Shown: piece after piece, positions 47,261-55,796 of the stretch | Layout of the letters: every line of letters begins with the position of its first letter | Numbering within the stretch: the stretch's first letter is position 1 | Assembly (NCBI GenBank): GCA_002163135.1 | Contig: MAAN01000011.1 | Coordinates: forward strand, 62,001 to 126,000 | Reading direction: 5' to 3' | Origin: Alphaproteobacteria bacterium 46_93_T64 | Lineage (GTDB): Bacteria > Pseudomonadota > Alphaproteobacteria > Sneathiellales > Sneathiellaceae | Length of the DNA stretch: 64,000 nt | The notes under the pieces: generated by a model | The model's input: the letters and a program-made list of their open reading frames with translations, nothing else | Databases searched by the model: none | Told to the model about the DNA's origin: nothing | Translations under genes and position numbers: made by a program

Positions 47261-48040
47261 TTAGGCGATTAAATTAATCGCTGAGGCGTTGCCTTGAGGA
47301 GGCGCACTTTCAGAATTTCCCGCCGGACTGTCTTGGCCTGAAGTCACCGCTTTTGTTTGTTCAGTTGTTTCGCCAGTTGTTTCGCCAGTTCTTTCCGCTT
47401 GTTTTTCTGAATTTAGCTCAACTTGCGCTTCAAATTTCATTTTGCTGGCAGCTACTGCAACAGCACGGTCTGGACCTGAAGGTTCAGCCGGCGCGAGTGC
47501 GGCACGAATTACAGTTTCCATTTTGGCAATTGTCGCTGCTGGATCACCGGGAATTGGGGCTGTATCAATACTAACTTCGCCGCCAACAGCATATTGCCGA
47601 CCATCCGGTCCGGTTTCATACTCGTAGCTCGGTGATCCTGCGTAAGCACCACCGGTAATCGCATGTGCTTGTTCGTGCGTTCGGACTTCTGCATCCCGTT
47701 CTTGTAGACTATCCACCTGAGCCTGCTCCGCTTCTGAAAGCCCTAGGGCATTTTCGCTCTCATCTGCTTTTCCAGATTCTGGAAGTGGGCGGGTCTCTTC
47801 AGTACGCTCAACGTCATTCTCTCCCTGGAGTTGGGTCACAATATCTTTTGATAAAATGCCAAAGGGAGGTTGTTTATCTTCGCCAGCAGGAACACTGGGA
47901 ACAGCCGAAGCAGTTTCGGTGTCAGTGACGGCAGACGGACGAGATGCATCAGGGAGGTTTTCAGCCGCAGCCGAGGATGCGGGGGCACCCAAATTTGCGG
48001 CGTATGATATGTTTGGCAGTGCGGCTGATACTGAGATCAT
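47261..48040 (-). CDS. SprA-related putative metalloprotease
   Basis: 259 residues. The N-terminal half is Ala/Ser/Glu-rich and probably disordered. The conserved C-terminal half has VRTHEQAHAITGG near residues 136-148, whose HEQAH fits the zincin HExxH pattern. YETGPDGRQYAVGGEVSIDT near 159-178 follows, then a helix with AAASKMKFEAQVELN. This is the SprA-related / CJM1_0395 family, annotated as putative metalloproteases with no known substrate. There is no obvious cleavable signal peptide. It follows a small acidic gene in the same direction. Confidence 0.8.
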   Translation of the reverse strand: MISVSAALPNISYAANLGAPASSAAAENLPDASRPSAVTDTETASAVPSVPAGEDKQPPFGILSKDIVTQLQGENDVERTEETRPLPESGKADESENALGLSEAEQAQVDSLQERDAEVRTHEQAHAITGGAYAGSPSYEYETGPDGRQYAVGGEVSIDTAPIPGDPAATIAKMETVIRAALAPAEPSGPDRAVAVAASKMKFEAQVELNSEKQAERTGETTGETTEQTKAVTSGQDSPAGNSESAPPQGNASAINLIA

Positions 48041-48072
48041 AACTGGGTTCCAAAAGACATTAAGTCTTTCAG

Positions 48073-48531
48073 TTAAATCTGTAGATCTAGAGGATTGCGA
48101 ACTGACCGACCTGCTGTATCGGTTTCTTCACCGACAGAAATTTCTTCGCTTGCTTCGTCTCTAGAGGCGGTAGCTTCTTGTTCAAGCTCTTCTACCTGTA
48201 CAGTTGCAGCAGCGACACCATCTGTGTCTTCACTCTGAGCAACTAGAAGGTTTGCCTGCTCTTCATTATCTACGGCCGCAGTCGCAGCGCCAGCAACACG
48301 TTGCTCAGCTGTCGCTTCTTCAGCTTGAACCTGTTGCAGGGCAGTTACCGCATCTACTGAAAGCGGGGCGCCGTTAGTAGCTGGTACTGCAGGCACAGAA
48401 GCGTCCTTTACAATTGGGGCTTCTTTTTCTGCGGCACTTGTTGAATTAAAATTCTGTTCCTGAGTTTCAGGTTTAGGGGCCGCTCCTGCTGGAAGGACAC
48501 TCGCAGTAGCACCAATTGTTGCAGATAACAT
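48073..48531 (-). CDS. Small acidic low-complexity protein, unknown function
   Basis: 152 residues from ATG 48531 (MLSATIGATASVLPAGAAPK), with GAAAGG 7 bases upstream; the longer frame from 48582 is less likely. Composition is dominated by Ala, Glu, Val and Thr, with a probable helix AVTALQQVQAEEATAEQRVA near residues 58-77. No domain is recognisable. Its N-terminus resembles in style that of the metalloprotease-like protein encoded 32 bases downstream. They may be a functional pair, for example substrate or regulator and protease, but this is inference. Confidence 0.6.
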   Translation of the reverse strand: MLSATIGATASVLPAGAAPKPETQEQNFNSTSAAEKEAPIVKDASVPAVPATNGAPLSVDAVTALQQVQAEEATAEQRVAGAATAAVDNEEQANLLVAQSEDTDGVAAATVQVEELEQEATASRDEASEEISVGEETDTAGRSVRNPLDLQI

Positions 48532-48658
48532 AATGAAGCCTTTCGGAAATTCTATACCGGTCCGCGCCTTCTGGCACGACAAACTATTACTAATATGTAT
48601 TCATTAAACATTAGTTAATTCGCGATATAATGCTACCCTAAACGGCAAGAAATAGCGA

Positions 48659-49831
48659 TCACAATTTTGAAACGCTGCTCAAAAAGGCATCTAATTCGCT
48701 TTCACTGTTATAGTAGTGAAAAGATGCCCGAACTATATTTTCCAGCGACCTTCTCTCCATATCGTATCGAGTTGACCCGGTAGACGATGTGGAGACATTT
48801 ATAGTCTCGCGCGCGAGCATGGATTTTACATCGTCAGAGGAGAGGTCTTTATGACTAAACGTTACCATTCCACCTTTATTTTTGCCGATATCGTGAACTG
48901 TGATATTTGGCAGAGCAGAGAGTTTTTCTCGTGCAGTGGCTGCTAAGTTACAGAGCCTCGTTGAGGCTTCCTGAACTCCAATATTCATAAAATAATCTAC
49001 GGCGACACCAAGACCAACAACTGCGGCGATGTTAAACTCCCAGTTTTCAAAACGTCTGGCGTCGTCTCTCATTTTATAGGCATTTGTGCTTGTCCACCTC
49101 GCACTATGTAGATCTAGAAATGGCGGTTCTAACTTATTCATGAAGTCGCAGCGGATATATAAAAAGCCGGTCCCGCGGGGCCCACGCAAATATTTCCGGC
49201 CTGTCGCCGACATCATATCGCAGCCAATTTCTTCAACATCTATGGGAATTTGCCCAACAGATTGGCAGGCATCTAGAAGGTAGGGTATGTTGTAGCGTCT
49301 TGCGATCTTGCCGATTTCAGCCGCTGGGTTAATCAGGCCGCCATTGGTTGGAATATGACTGATTGATATCAGTTTAACTTTATCGTCCAGCATTTCTTCA
49401 AGAGCTGCGGTGTCTAACTGACCATCTGCATCGGATGGGACAACATCTATGATGATCCCTTTATTTTTCGCGGCCTGTAGATAGGTTATGGCATTACTGG
49501 CATATTCCGCCTCTGCAGTTAGAATGCGATCACCTTTCTTCAAAGAAAGGCCGTGAAATGCCATCATCCAACCAGCAGTGGCGTTCTCCATTAAAGCGAC
49601 TTCGCTTCGGTCACAATTAATAAGTTCAGCAACAGCGTCATACGTCCGCTCAAACGCAGGAAGCGCGCGGGCATGGGCTTCGTATCCGCCCATATTCATT
49701 TCCAAATCCAGATGATCTACGACAGCCTGATAAACGGGTGTGGGCATTAACGCAGAGCCTGCATTGTTCAGGTGAATGCGTTTTTCAGTGCCGGGGGTAT
49801 CTTGACGAATGGTAGATAGATCAAATGGCAT
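48659..49831 (-). CDS. Class V aminotransferase-fold PLP enzyme (second of tandem pair)
   Basis: 390 residues with the NifS/class V fold. The N-terminal IHLNNAGSALMPTPV lies near 19-33, LLDACQSVGQIPIDVEEIGC near 195-214 carries the PLP-ring Asp, and SATGRKYLRGPRGTGFLYI near 218-236 carries the Schiff-base Lys. Members include cysteine desulfurases, isopenicillin-N epimerase-like enzymes and C-S lyases. No cysteine loop typical of NifS/IscS is evident. It starts 2 bases after the upstream paralogue. Confidence 0.82.
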   Translation of the reverse strand: MPFDLSTIRQDTPGTEKRIHLNNAGSALMPTPVYQAVVDHLDLEMNMGGYEAHARALPAFERTYDAVAELINCDRSEVALMENATAGWMMAFHGLSLKKGDRILTAEAEYASNAITYLQAAKNKGIIIDVVPSDADGQLDTAALEEMLDDKVKLISISHIPTNGGLINPAAEIGKIARRYNIPYLLDACQSVGQIPIDVEEIGCDMMSATGRKYLRGPRGTGFLYIRCDFMNKLEPPFLDLHSARWTSTNAYKMRDDARRFENWEFNIAAVVGLGVAVDYFMNIGVQEASTRLCNLAATAREKLSALPNITVHDIGKNKGGMVTFSHKDLSSDDVKSMLARETINVSTSSTGSTRYDMERRSLENIVRASFHYYNSESELDAFLSSVSKL

Positions 49832-49833
49832 GA

Positions 49834-51000
49834 TTATTTTCCTGAAAAGCGTGAAAGGGCGTCAATAAGGCGGTCAATGTCATGTTCAGTATTGAATACA
49901 TGCGGTGTAATCCGAAGCGAGTTTCCGCGATGTGATACAAATATATTTTCTGAAGCAAGATTACCAAGTAGGGACGATGAAAATCCGCCTTGTTTTTCCA
50001 AACCTAAAAAATGACCTGCACGATATTTGGTTGGGGCTGATTGCAATCCAAAAGACGCTGCAGCTTCAGCTATGGTCGCATTAGTTTGGCTGATGTTGGC
50101 GTATATATTTTCAACGCCCCAATCCAAAATTTGCGCAAGAGAAGCGATTGCCATCGGGAGTAAAGCAAAATTGGCTCGCTGCCCCATATCATAGCGAACA
50201 GCCCCGTTTTGGTAATCATCTTGATAATTTACCAGACCTGAAAAGTTTTCTGATCCTGCTCGATTTAGCCAATTATGTTCGATGGGACTTCCCTGCTGAT
50301 TTTCTGGGGAAACATACATCATACCAACACTGTAGGGCCCTAAAAGCCATTTGTACGCTGCAACAATAAGAAAATCAGGCTGAATTGCCTTCACGTCAAG
50401 TGGCATAGCCCCAAGTGATTGAGTGACATCCAAAACAAGCTTGGCGTCCCTTTTTCTAAGCTCAGCTGCAATTTTAACTAAATCCAGCAAGCCACCATCA
50501 GCCCAATGGTTATGGGGAAGGGCTGCTACGGCAACTGAACTATCAATTTTTTCGAGGACAGCACTTGTCCAGTCACGATCGACAGGCGCTGCTACCGTTA
50601 CAATTTTTGCACCGGTTTCCTTACATCGTTCTTGCCAGCAATAAATATTACTTGGAAATTGTTCTTCTAGCACAAGTATCGTCTGCCCTTCTTTAAGGGG
50701 GATATTCTTTGCAGCGATCGCAAGGCCATAGGAGGCTGATGGAATGAGAGCAATGTCAGTTGGGCTTGCATTTACAAGGTCTGCAAATAGTTTCCGAAGA
50801 GTGTCACTATTTGTGAAAAAATCCTGAGGTGTCATTTTCCAAGGCGATGCTTTTTGCAGAACGCCTTTAACGCCAGCTTCACTCACAGATTTCGAAAGAG
50901 GCCCCATATAACCGCAGTTAAAGTAGGCAATTTCTTCAGGAATATCGAACAGGTGACGTTGGTTGCTTAGCATAGGGGCCCTCATTGCAAATAATGTCAT
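49834..51000 (-). CDS. Class V aminotransferase-fold PLP enzyme (first of tandem pair)
   Basis: 388 residues, the same fold as the next gene but quite diverged. IAYFNCGYMGPLSKSVSEAG lies near 23-42, LVLDVTQSLGAMPLDVKAI near 193-211, and AAYKWLLGPYSVGMMYVSP near 218-236 holds the PLP Lys. The start is uncertain (MTLFAM; internal ATGs at residues 6 and 10) because the upstream Shine-Dalgarno site is weak. The tandem arrangement suggests either a heteromer or related steps on amino acids. The substrate is unknown. The MddA-like methyltransferase gene lies 98 bases upstream on the same strand. Confidence 0.82.
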   Translation of the reverse strand: MTLFAMRAPMLSNQRHLFDIPEEIAYFNCGYMGPLSKSVSEAGVKGVLQKASPWKMTPQDFFTNSDTLRKLFADLVNASPTDIALIPSASYGLAIAAKNIPLKEGQTILVLEEQFPSNIYCWQERCKETGAKIVTVAAPVDRDWTSAVLEKIDSSVAVAALPHNHWADGGLLDLVKIAAELRKRDAKLVLDVTQSLGAMPLDVKAIQPDFLIVAAYKWLLGPYSVGMMYVSPENQQGSPIEHNWLNRAGSENFSGLVNYQDDYQNGAVRYDMGQRANFALLPMAIASLAQILDWGVENIYANISQTNATIAEAAASFGLQSAPTKYRAGHFLGLEKQGGFSSSLLGNLASENIFVSHRGNSLRITPHVFNTEHDIDRLIDALSRFSGK

Positions 51001-51098
51001 TTATATTTGTAATAAAGTCCTCTAGTTACCAGTAAAACTTTGTCATGGGGACAATTATCCTGTGTCTTAAGAGTTCTCAAAATCGCTTGCCTCTTTCG

Positions 51099-51845
51099 TC
51101 AATGTTTTCTGTAGTTTTTTCGTATGCGAGGAAAAAAGGTTCCGACTTGCTCCTGATACCTTACATATTCTTCCCCGATTTCATTGACGAGGTCTTTTTC
51201 CTCGAAGTGTTTCACTGCAATGTAAATATATGCTGTTGTTATTATCGAAAATAGAAGGTGGCCGGTTGTCATCTGTGGCGTAGCCCAGAACCCAATAATA
51301 AACCCGCTCATGATCGGATGCCTAACAAGTTTATAAAACAGGTGTTTTCGAAATCTGGGGTGGGCAAACTCTCGCCCCTTGAGATTGACGTAAACTTGCC
51401 GTAATCCAAATAAATCAAAATGATCAATCATAAAAGTGGAGGTAAGGACAATGCCCCAACCGATCCAGAACACCACTTGAAGTGCGGCTCCTGTTGTTGT
51501 GCCGCTGAGGTTCCATATGACGCCACGCATTGGCTGCCAATAGGCGTAAATTAGAAGTAATGCCAAGCTAGAAAGAAGAACGTAAGTTGTTCTTTCAACA
51601 GTTTTGGGGATAACTTTCGTCCAAACTCTCTTAAAAGAAGGCCTAGCCATAACTGTATGCTGCAAAGCAAAGATAGAGAGCAAGAAAATATTAGTTATTG
51701 CAGAAGTTATTGGAAAACTTCCAATACCAGAGTCTATGCTTTTTGGAACAATGATGTTTCCAACAAATCCGATTGAGTAAAGAAAGCTCACTAAGAATAC
51801 AAGATACGCAAAAATTCCGTAAATAAGCGCAAAAATACGGTCCAT
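51099..51845 (-). CDS. mddA: MddA-like methanethiol S-methyltransferase (NnrU/ICMT fold)
   Basis: 248 residues with five to six membrane helices. The family blocks are IFALQHTVMARPSFKRVWTK near 57-76, VERTTYVLLSSLALLLIY near 83-100, IDHFDLFGLRQVYV near 140-153, LVRHPIMSGFIIGFWATP near 173-190 and FEEKDLVNEIGEEYVRYQ near 217-234. The RHP...EE.D arrangement is the S-adenosylmethionine site of isoprenylcysteine-methyltransferase-like enzymes. Proteins with this exact pattern are MddA, which makes dimethyl sulfide from methanethiol. The specific activity is inferred. An AAGGAG site precedes the ATG. Confidence 0.75.
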   Translation of the reverse strand: MDRIFALIYGIFAYLVFLVSFLYSIGFVGNIIVPKSIDSGIGSFPITSAITNIFLLSIFALQHTVMARPSFKRVWTKVIPKTVERTTYVLLSSLALLLIYAYWQPMRGVIWNLSGTTTGAALQVVFWIGWGIVLTSTFMIDHFDLFGLRQVYVNLKGREFAHPRFRKHLFYKLVRHPIMSGFIIGFWATPQMTTGHLLFSIITTAYIYIAVKHFEEKDLVNEIGEEYVRYQEQVGTFFPRIRKNYRKH

Positions 51846-51947
51846 GCTCAGGCTCCTTTTAAAAAAACTAAATGAGCACCTTGTCGTTAAAGATGTAAGA
51901 ACATCGTTCCTTGAAGAATAAACTGAGATTAAAATTAGATTTCTAAT

Positions 51948-52172
51948 GTGTTAAATCAAGGTGGTCTTAATAAACAGCGAAATCGGAATATACGTTGGAC
52001 ACGTCAGGCTTCGAGCGGTGAACGAACTTTCAGCGTCCAGCACACCGTTGCCGCAAAGGCGGCATTGATTCCAGAGATTTCTGTTGCTGACGAAATGAGG
52101 AGGTGGAGCGTTTCTCCCTCTGATTTTGATCAGTTACTATATGGTTTGAAAAAAACCGAATGCAGTGATTAG
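51948..52172 (+). CDS. Short ORF with possible helix-turn-helix remnant, uncertain
   Basis: 74 codons from a GTG without a clear ribosome-binding site. The segment ISVADEMRRWSVSPSDFDQL, near 44-63, resembles the recognition part of helix-turn-helix units found in transposase-associated or SciP/DUF1153-like proteins. Nothing upstream or downstream extends the match, and no inverted repeats were seen. It may be a degraded gene or a small real protein. Confidence 0.3.
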   Translation: MLNQGGLNKQRNRNIRWTRQASSGERTFSVQHTVAAKAALIPEISVADEMRRWSVSPSDFDQLLYGLKKTECSD

Positions 52173-52221
52173 AATGTTCAGCGGATCAAAAATTATCAGC
52201 AACAGATTGTCATAGCAAAAG

Positions 52222-52704
52222 CTAAATTTGAATGCGATTTATGCGAAATTGGAAACAGTTATTTGTGGATGAACGAGCGTGTATAAACGCAACGTTTTTG
52301 TCTTGAAACATATGTAAAGCCTCGCTTTCAATGTTGGGGACATCAACAACTTTACCTGTGCCATATATGATTCGCTCATCACCTCCATACCCACGCAGGA
52401 TGAGCCTTTCGTTTTCGCCATACATTGAGGGCACTTTATCCTGAGTTTCGTAGGGCATACAGGGATCTGCATGGAGAAAAATGGGGCCTTGTTCGGCATA
52501 AGGCTGGGTTGTTTCAAATGGCTTGTAAGAGAGGATGAGGAACTTGTCGCCAACAGAAATATGTTCAAGACAATGCCTGCAGGGGAGGCCGCCGCCGGGA
52601 GAGACGTGCACCTCAGGGACGTTTCCGTGAATATCTTTTTCACCTTGTTGTAGTGCGCGTACTTGTTGGGTTGGTAAGGGGGTATATTCTATATTTTTCA
52701 TCAT
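52222..52704 (-). CDS. DUF1203 domain-containing protein
   Basis: 160 residues from ATG 52704, with AAGG six bases before it; the longer frame to 52794 is rejected. Conserved features of DUF1203 are visible: PCRHCLEHISVGDKFLILSY with paired cysteines near residue 41-60, GPIFLHADPC, and RGYGGDERIIYGTGKVV near 105-121. The fold is small and cytoplasmic with no known function. It is divergent from serC. Confidence 0.78.
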   Translation of the reverse strand: MMKNIEYTPLPTQQVRALQQGEKDIHGNVPEVHVSPGGGLPCRHCLEHISVGDKFLILSYKPFETTQPYAEQGPIFLHADPCMPYETQDKVPSMYGENERLILRGYGGDERIIYGTGKVVDVPNIESEALHMFQDKNVAFIHARSSTNNCFQFRINRIQI

Positions 52705-52840
52705 GTTAGGCCTTCTGTTTCGTTTCAATTGAAGCGACCTTAAACATCTTGAATCGGTAAAAATATCCGGTATCCGGGGTGCAATTTTCCGCACTGCACA
52801 AAAAACTGTTTGACAGAGGAGGGCCGATCTCTAGTATTTG

Positions 52841-52889
52841 CGGCGGGCCACATCCCCCCACCGGGATGCTCTAAACTGGAAGGTTTAGT
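52841..52889 (+). promoter_or_regulatory. serC-type RNA leader element
   Basis: Two adjacent hairpins lie directly before serC: CATCCC (52851-52856) with GGGATG (52863-52868), and CTAAAC (52871-52876) with GTTTAG (52883-52888) around a GGAAGG loop. The loop holds the only Shine-Dalgarno-like sequence. The position and shape fit the serC RNA motif described in alphaproteobacteria from comparative genomics, whose ligand is not established. The assignment is from memory of its form, not from a covariance search. Confidence 0.6.
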
Positions 52890-52896
52890 ATATAAA

Positions 52897-54063
52897 ATGA
52901 CAAACGAAATGCGTCCGGAGAGACGCCCTAACTCTCCCTTGTTCTCATCCGGCCCTTGCGCTAAGCGTCCCGGATGGTCTCCCGAAGTTCTTAATAATGC
53001 TTTTCTTGGCCGATCTCATCGAGCTGCAGAAGGCAAAGCACGACTTAAAGCCGTTATTGACGAGCAACGTGAAATCCTCGGCATTCCTGACGACTATCGA
53101 ATTGCCATCGTTCCGGGATCTGATACAGGTGCCGTTGAAATGGCACTTTGGTCTATGCTGGGCGCACGTCCCTCTACAATTCTCGCATGGGAAAGCTTCG
53201 GTTCTGGATGGGCCACTGATGTCGTCAAACAATTAAAACTTGATGATGCAGAAGTTGTTACTGCAGATTATGGAACACTTCCTGATCTTAATGCTGTCGA
53301 CTGGGCCCGCGATGTGGTTTTCACTTGGAACGGAACAACATCTGGCGTTCGTGTACCAAATGGTGACTGGATTGCCGATGACCGTGAAGGCCTGGCGATT
53401 TGCGATGCAACTTCGGCTGTATTTGCCATGGATATGCCTTGGGAAAAACTGGATGTAGTTACTTGGTCATGGCAAAAAGTTTTAGGAAGTGAAGCTGCCC
53501 ACGGCATGCTCGTCCTTAGCCCACGCGCTGTTGAGCGACTTGAAAGCTATACGCCAGCTTGGCCGCTTCCAAAAGTTTTCCGCATGACAAAAGGCGGCAA
53601 GCTTATAGAAGGTATCTTTAAGGGCGAGACAATTAACACGCCTTCCATGCTAGCAGTTGAAGATGTGCTTGATGCTCTGAATTGGGCGAAAAGTATTGGC
53701 GGTCTTGAAGGAATGATTGGCCGCGTAACCGCAAATGCCAAAGTTATTTCTGACTTTGTTGATGCGTCTGACTGGCTTGATTTTCTTGCCGAAGACGAGA
53801 CCGTTCGAAGCACCACTTCTGTTTGCTTGAAAATCACGGATGCGTGGTTTGAAAACCTTTCATCCGAGGATCAATCAAAAGCTGCAAAAGCTTTGGTGGG
53901 CATATTGGCAAAAGAAGGTGCGGCACTTGATATAGGTGCGTATCGCGATGCGCCAGCCGGTCTTCGTATTTGGGCAGGGGCTACGGTAGAAGCAGATGAT
54001 CTTGCTGCCTTGATGCCTTGGCTCGATTGGGGCTACGCGGAACTGAAGAACACATTCAAATAA
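52897..54063 (+). CDS. serC: Phosphoserine aminotransferase, alphaproteobacterial type
   Basis: 388 residues from ATG 52897 ([19 protein letters not shown]). The longer frame from 52810 would translate the RNA leader and is rejected. [17 protein letters not shown] near 15-31, [16 protein letters not shown] and [19 protein letters not shown] (with the PLP Lys) mark the TIGR01365 branch. It transaminates 3-phosphohydroxypyruvate to phosphoserine. It starts a serC-serA-hisZ-purA run. Confidence 0.94.
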   Translation: MTNEMRPERRPNSPLFSSGPCAKRPGWSPEVLNNAFLGRSHRAAEGKARLKAVIDEQREILGIPDDYRIAIVPGSDTGAVEMALWSMLGARPSTILAWESFGSGWATDVVKQLKLDDAEVVTADYGTLPDLNAVDWARDVVFTWNGTTSGVRVPNGDWIADDREGLAICDATSAVFAMDMPWEKLDVVTWSWQKVLGSEAAHGMLVLSPRAVERLESYTPAWPLPKVFRMTKGGKLIEGIFKGETINTPSMLAVEDVLDALNWAKSIGGLEGMIGRVTANAKVISDFVDASDWLDFLAEDETVRSTTSVCLKITDAWFENLSSEDQSKAAKALVGILAKEGAALDIGAYRDAPAGLRIWAGATVEADDLAALMPWLDWGYAELKNTFK

Positions 54064-54099
54064 TTCATCCTTAGAACCTGAACTTAAAGGATCTGACAA

Positions 54100-55677
54100 A
54101 TGGTTAAAGTACTTATCTCCGACAAGATGAGCCCGAAGGCGGCTGAGATTTTCCGTGAACGTGGCGTAGAAGTTGATGAAATTACTGGTATGTCACCAGA
54201 GGAACTAAAAGCCTGTATTGGTGACTATGATGGCCTCGCAATCCGGTCGTCTACAACGGCGACTGCTGAAATTATTGCTGCAGCGAGTAATCTGAAGGTC
54301 ATTGGCCGCGCAGGTATCGGTGTGGATAACATTGACATTCCAGCCGCGACTGCCGCTGGTGTTTGCATCATGAACACTCCGTTTGGTAATGCGATTACAA
54401 CAGCAGAGCATGCCATCGCGATGATGTTTTCATTGTCACGACATATTCCAGCGGCCAACGCTTCCACTCAAAGCGGTAAGTGGGAAAAATCAAAATTTAT
54501 GGGTGCTGAGCTTTACGGCAAAGTTCTCGGTGTTATTGGGTGTGGCAACATTGGATCAATTGTTGCTGATCGCGCCCTTGGCTTGAAAATGAAAGTTGTG
54601 GCGTTTGACCCGTTCTTATCCCATGAACGCGCGGTTGAGCTCGGTGTCGAAAAGTTGGAGCTGGACGAGCTTTTTGCTCGTGCAGATTATATTTCTCTAC
54701 ACACGCCAATCACGGATACGACACGTAATATTATCAATGCTGAGAATATTGCGAAAATGAAACCGGGCGTTCGTCTTATTAACTGCGCGCGCGGTGGTCT
54801 AGTTGTTGAAGAAGATCTGAAAATAGCCCTTGAAAGTGGCCATGTCGCGGGTGCGGCGGTTGACGTATATGCAGTTGAGCCTGCTAAAGAGAACGTACTC
54901 TTCGGTTTGGATAATGTTGTTTGTACGCCGCATCTTGGCGCTTCCACCAATGAAGCGCAGGTAAACGTCGCCATTCAAGTTGCGGAACAGATGGCTGACT
55001 ATTTACTTGTTGGATCTGTTACCAATGCTCTCAATATGCCTTCTGTAACTGCAGAAGAGGCTCCAAAACTTAAACCTTACATGGATCTTGCTAAACAATT
55101 GGGCGGATTTACAGGGCAAGTAACGGAAAGTGGTCTGAAGAAAGTACATGTGGAATATGAAGGTCAAGCCGCTGGACTTAATATCAAGCCGCTGACTTCT
55201 ATTATTTTGCAGGGGCTACTTGGACCGCTTCTTGATAGCGTTAATATGGTCAATGCACCTATTGTTGCAAAAGAACGCGGCATTGATGTGACCGAAAGCA
55301 TTAACGACAAAGTAGATGACTATCAAACTCTCATCCGGGTCACAATCACGACCGAAAATCGCAGTCGTGATATTGCCGGAACGCTTTACGGTGATAAAAG
55401 CCCACGCATTGTCAGTATTAAGGGTATCAGCATGGAAGCTGAAATGGGCCCGCATATGCTTTATATTACCAATCAGGATAAGCCCGGTTTCATCGGCGCC
55501 TTGGGAACCCTGTTGGGCGAGAAAGACATCAACATTGCAACATTCCATTTGGGCCGTAATGAAGCGCAAGGGGAAGCTATTGCGCTGATTGAAATAGATT
55601 CGGCCCTTGATGCTGAAACTGAGGCAAAAGTGCAGGCTCTTCCACATGTAGAGCAAATCAAGACCCTGAAATTCTGA
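54100..55677 (+). CDS. serA: D-3-phosphoglycerate dehydrogenase
   Basis: 525 residues, the long form. NAD-binding domain: LGVIGCGNIGSIVADRAL near 146-163, NCARGGLVVEEDL, and a catalytic His in VCTPHLGASTNEAQVNVA. It also has the intervening ASB domain (about 320-445) and a C-terminal ACT domain (about 450-525) with NQDKPGFIGALGTLLGEKD, a common serine-feedback site. It commits 3-phosphoglycerate to serine synthesis and lies 36 bases after serC. Confidence 0.97.
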   Translation: MVKVLISDKMSPKAAEIFRERGVEVDEITGMSPEELKACIGDYDGLAIRSSTTATAEIIAAASNLKVIGRAGIGVDNIDIPAATAAGVCIMNTPFGNAITTAEHAIAMMFSLSRHIPAANASTQSGKWEKSKFMGAELYGKVLGVIGCGNIGSIVADRALGLKMKVVAFDPFLSHERAVELGVEKLELDELFARADYISLHTPITDTTRNIINAENIAKMKPGVRLINCARGGLVVEEDLKIALESGHVAGAAVDVYAVEPAKENVLFGLDNVVCTPHLGASTNEAQVNVAIQVAEQMADYLLVGSVTNALNMPSVTAEEAPKLKPYMDLAKQLGGFTGQVTESGLKKVHVEYEGQAAGLNIKPLTSIILQGLLGPLLDSVNMVNAPIVAKERGIDVTESINDKVDDYQTLIRVTITTENRSRDIAGTLYGDKSPRIVSIKGISMEAEMGPHMLYITNQDKPGFIGALGTLLGEKDINIATFHLGRNEAQGEAIALIEIDSALDAETEAKVQALPHVEQIKTLKF

Positions 55678-55717
55678 TTTAATTCCAGAATTTCAGCGGA
55701 AGTTTGCTCAAGACAAG

Positions 55718-55746
55718 AAGCGGCACTTAAAAAGTGCCGCTTTTTT
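55718..55746 (+). terminator. Intrinsic terminator of serA
   Basis: AAGCGGCACTT (55718-55728) pairs with AAGTGCCGCTT (55732-55742), followed by a T-run. It separates serCA from hisZ-purA. Confidence 0.92.
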
Positions 55747-55796
55747 GTTGTTCTTGTTGGCACATTTGTTCGAAATATGCTTTAAAAGCCCATGTG

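Noticed and set aside
51948-52172. Insertion sequence remnant
   Set aside because: Only a short weak helix-turn-helix resemblance; no inverted ends or second transposase fragment, so not called a mobile element.
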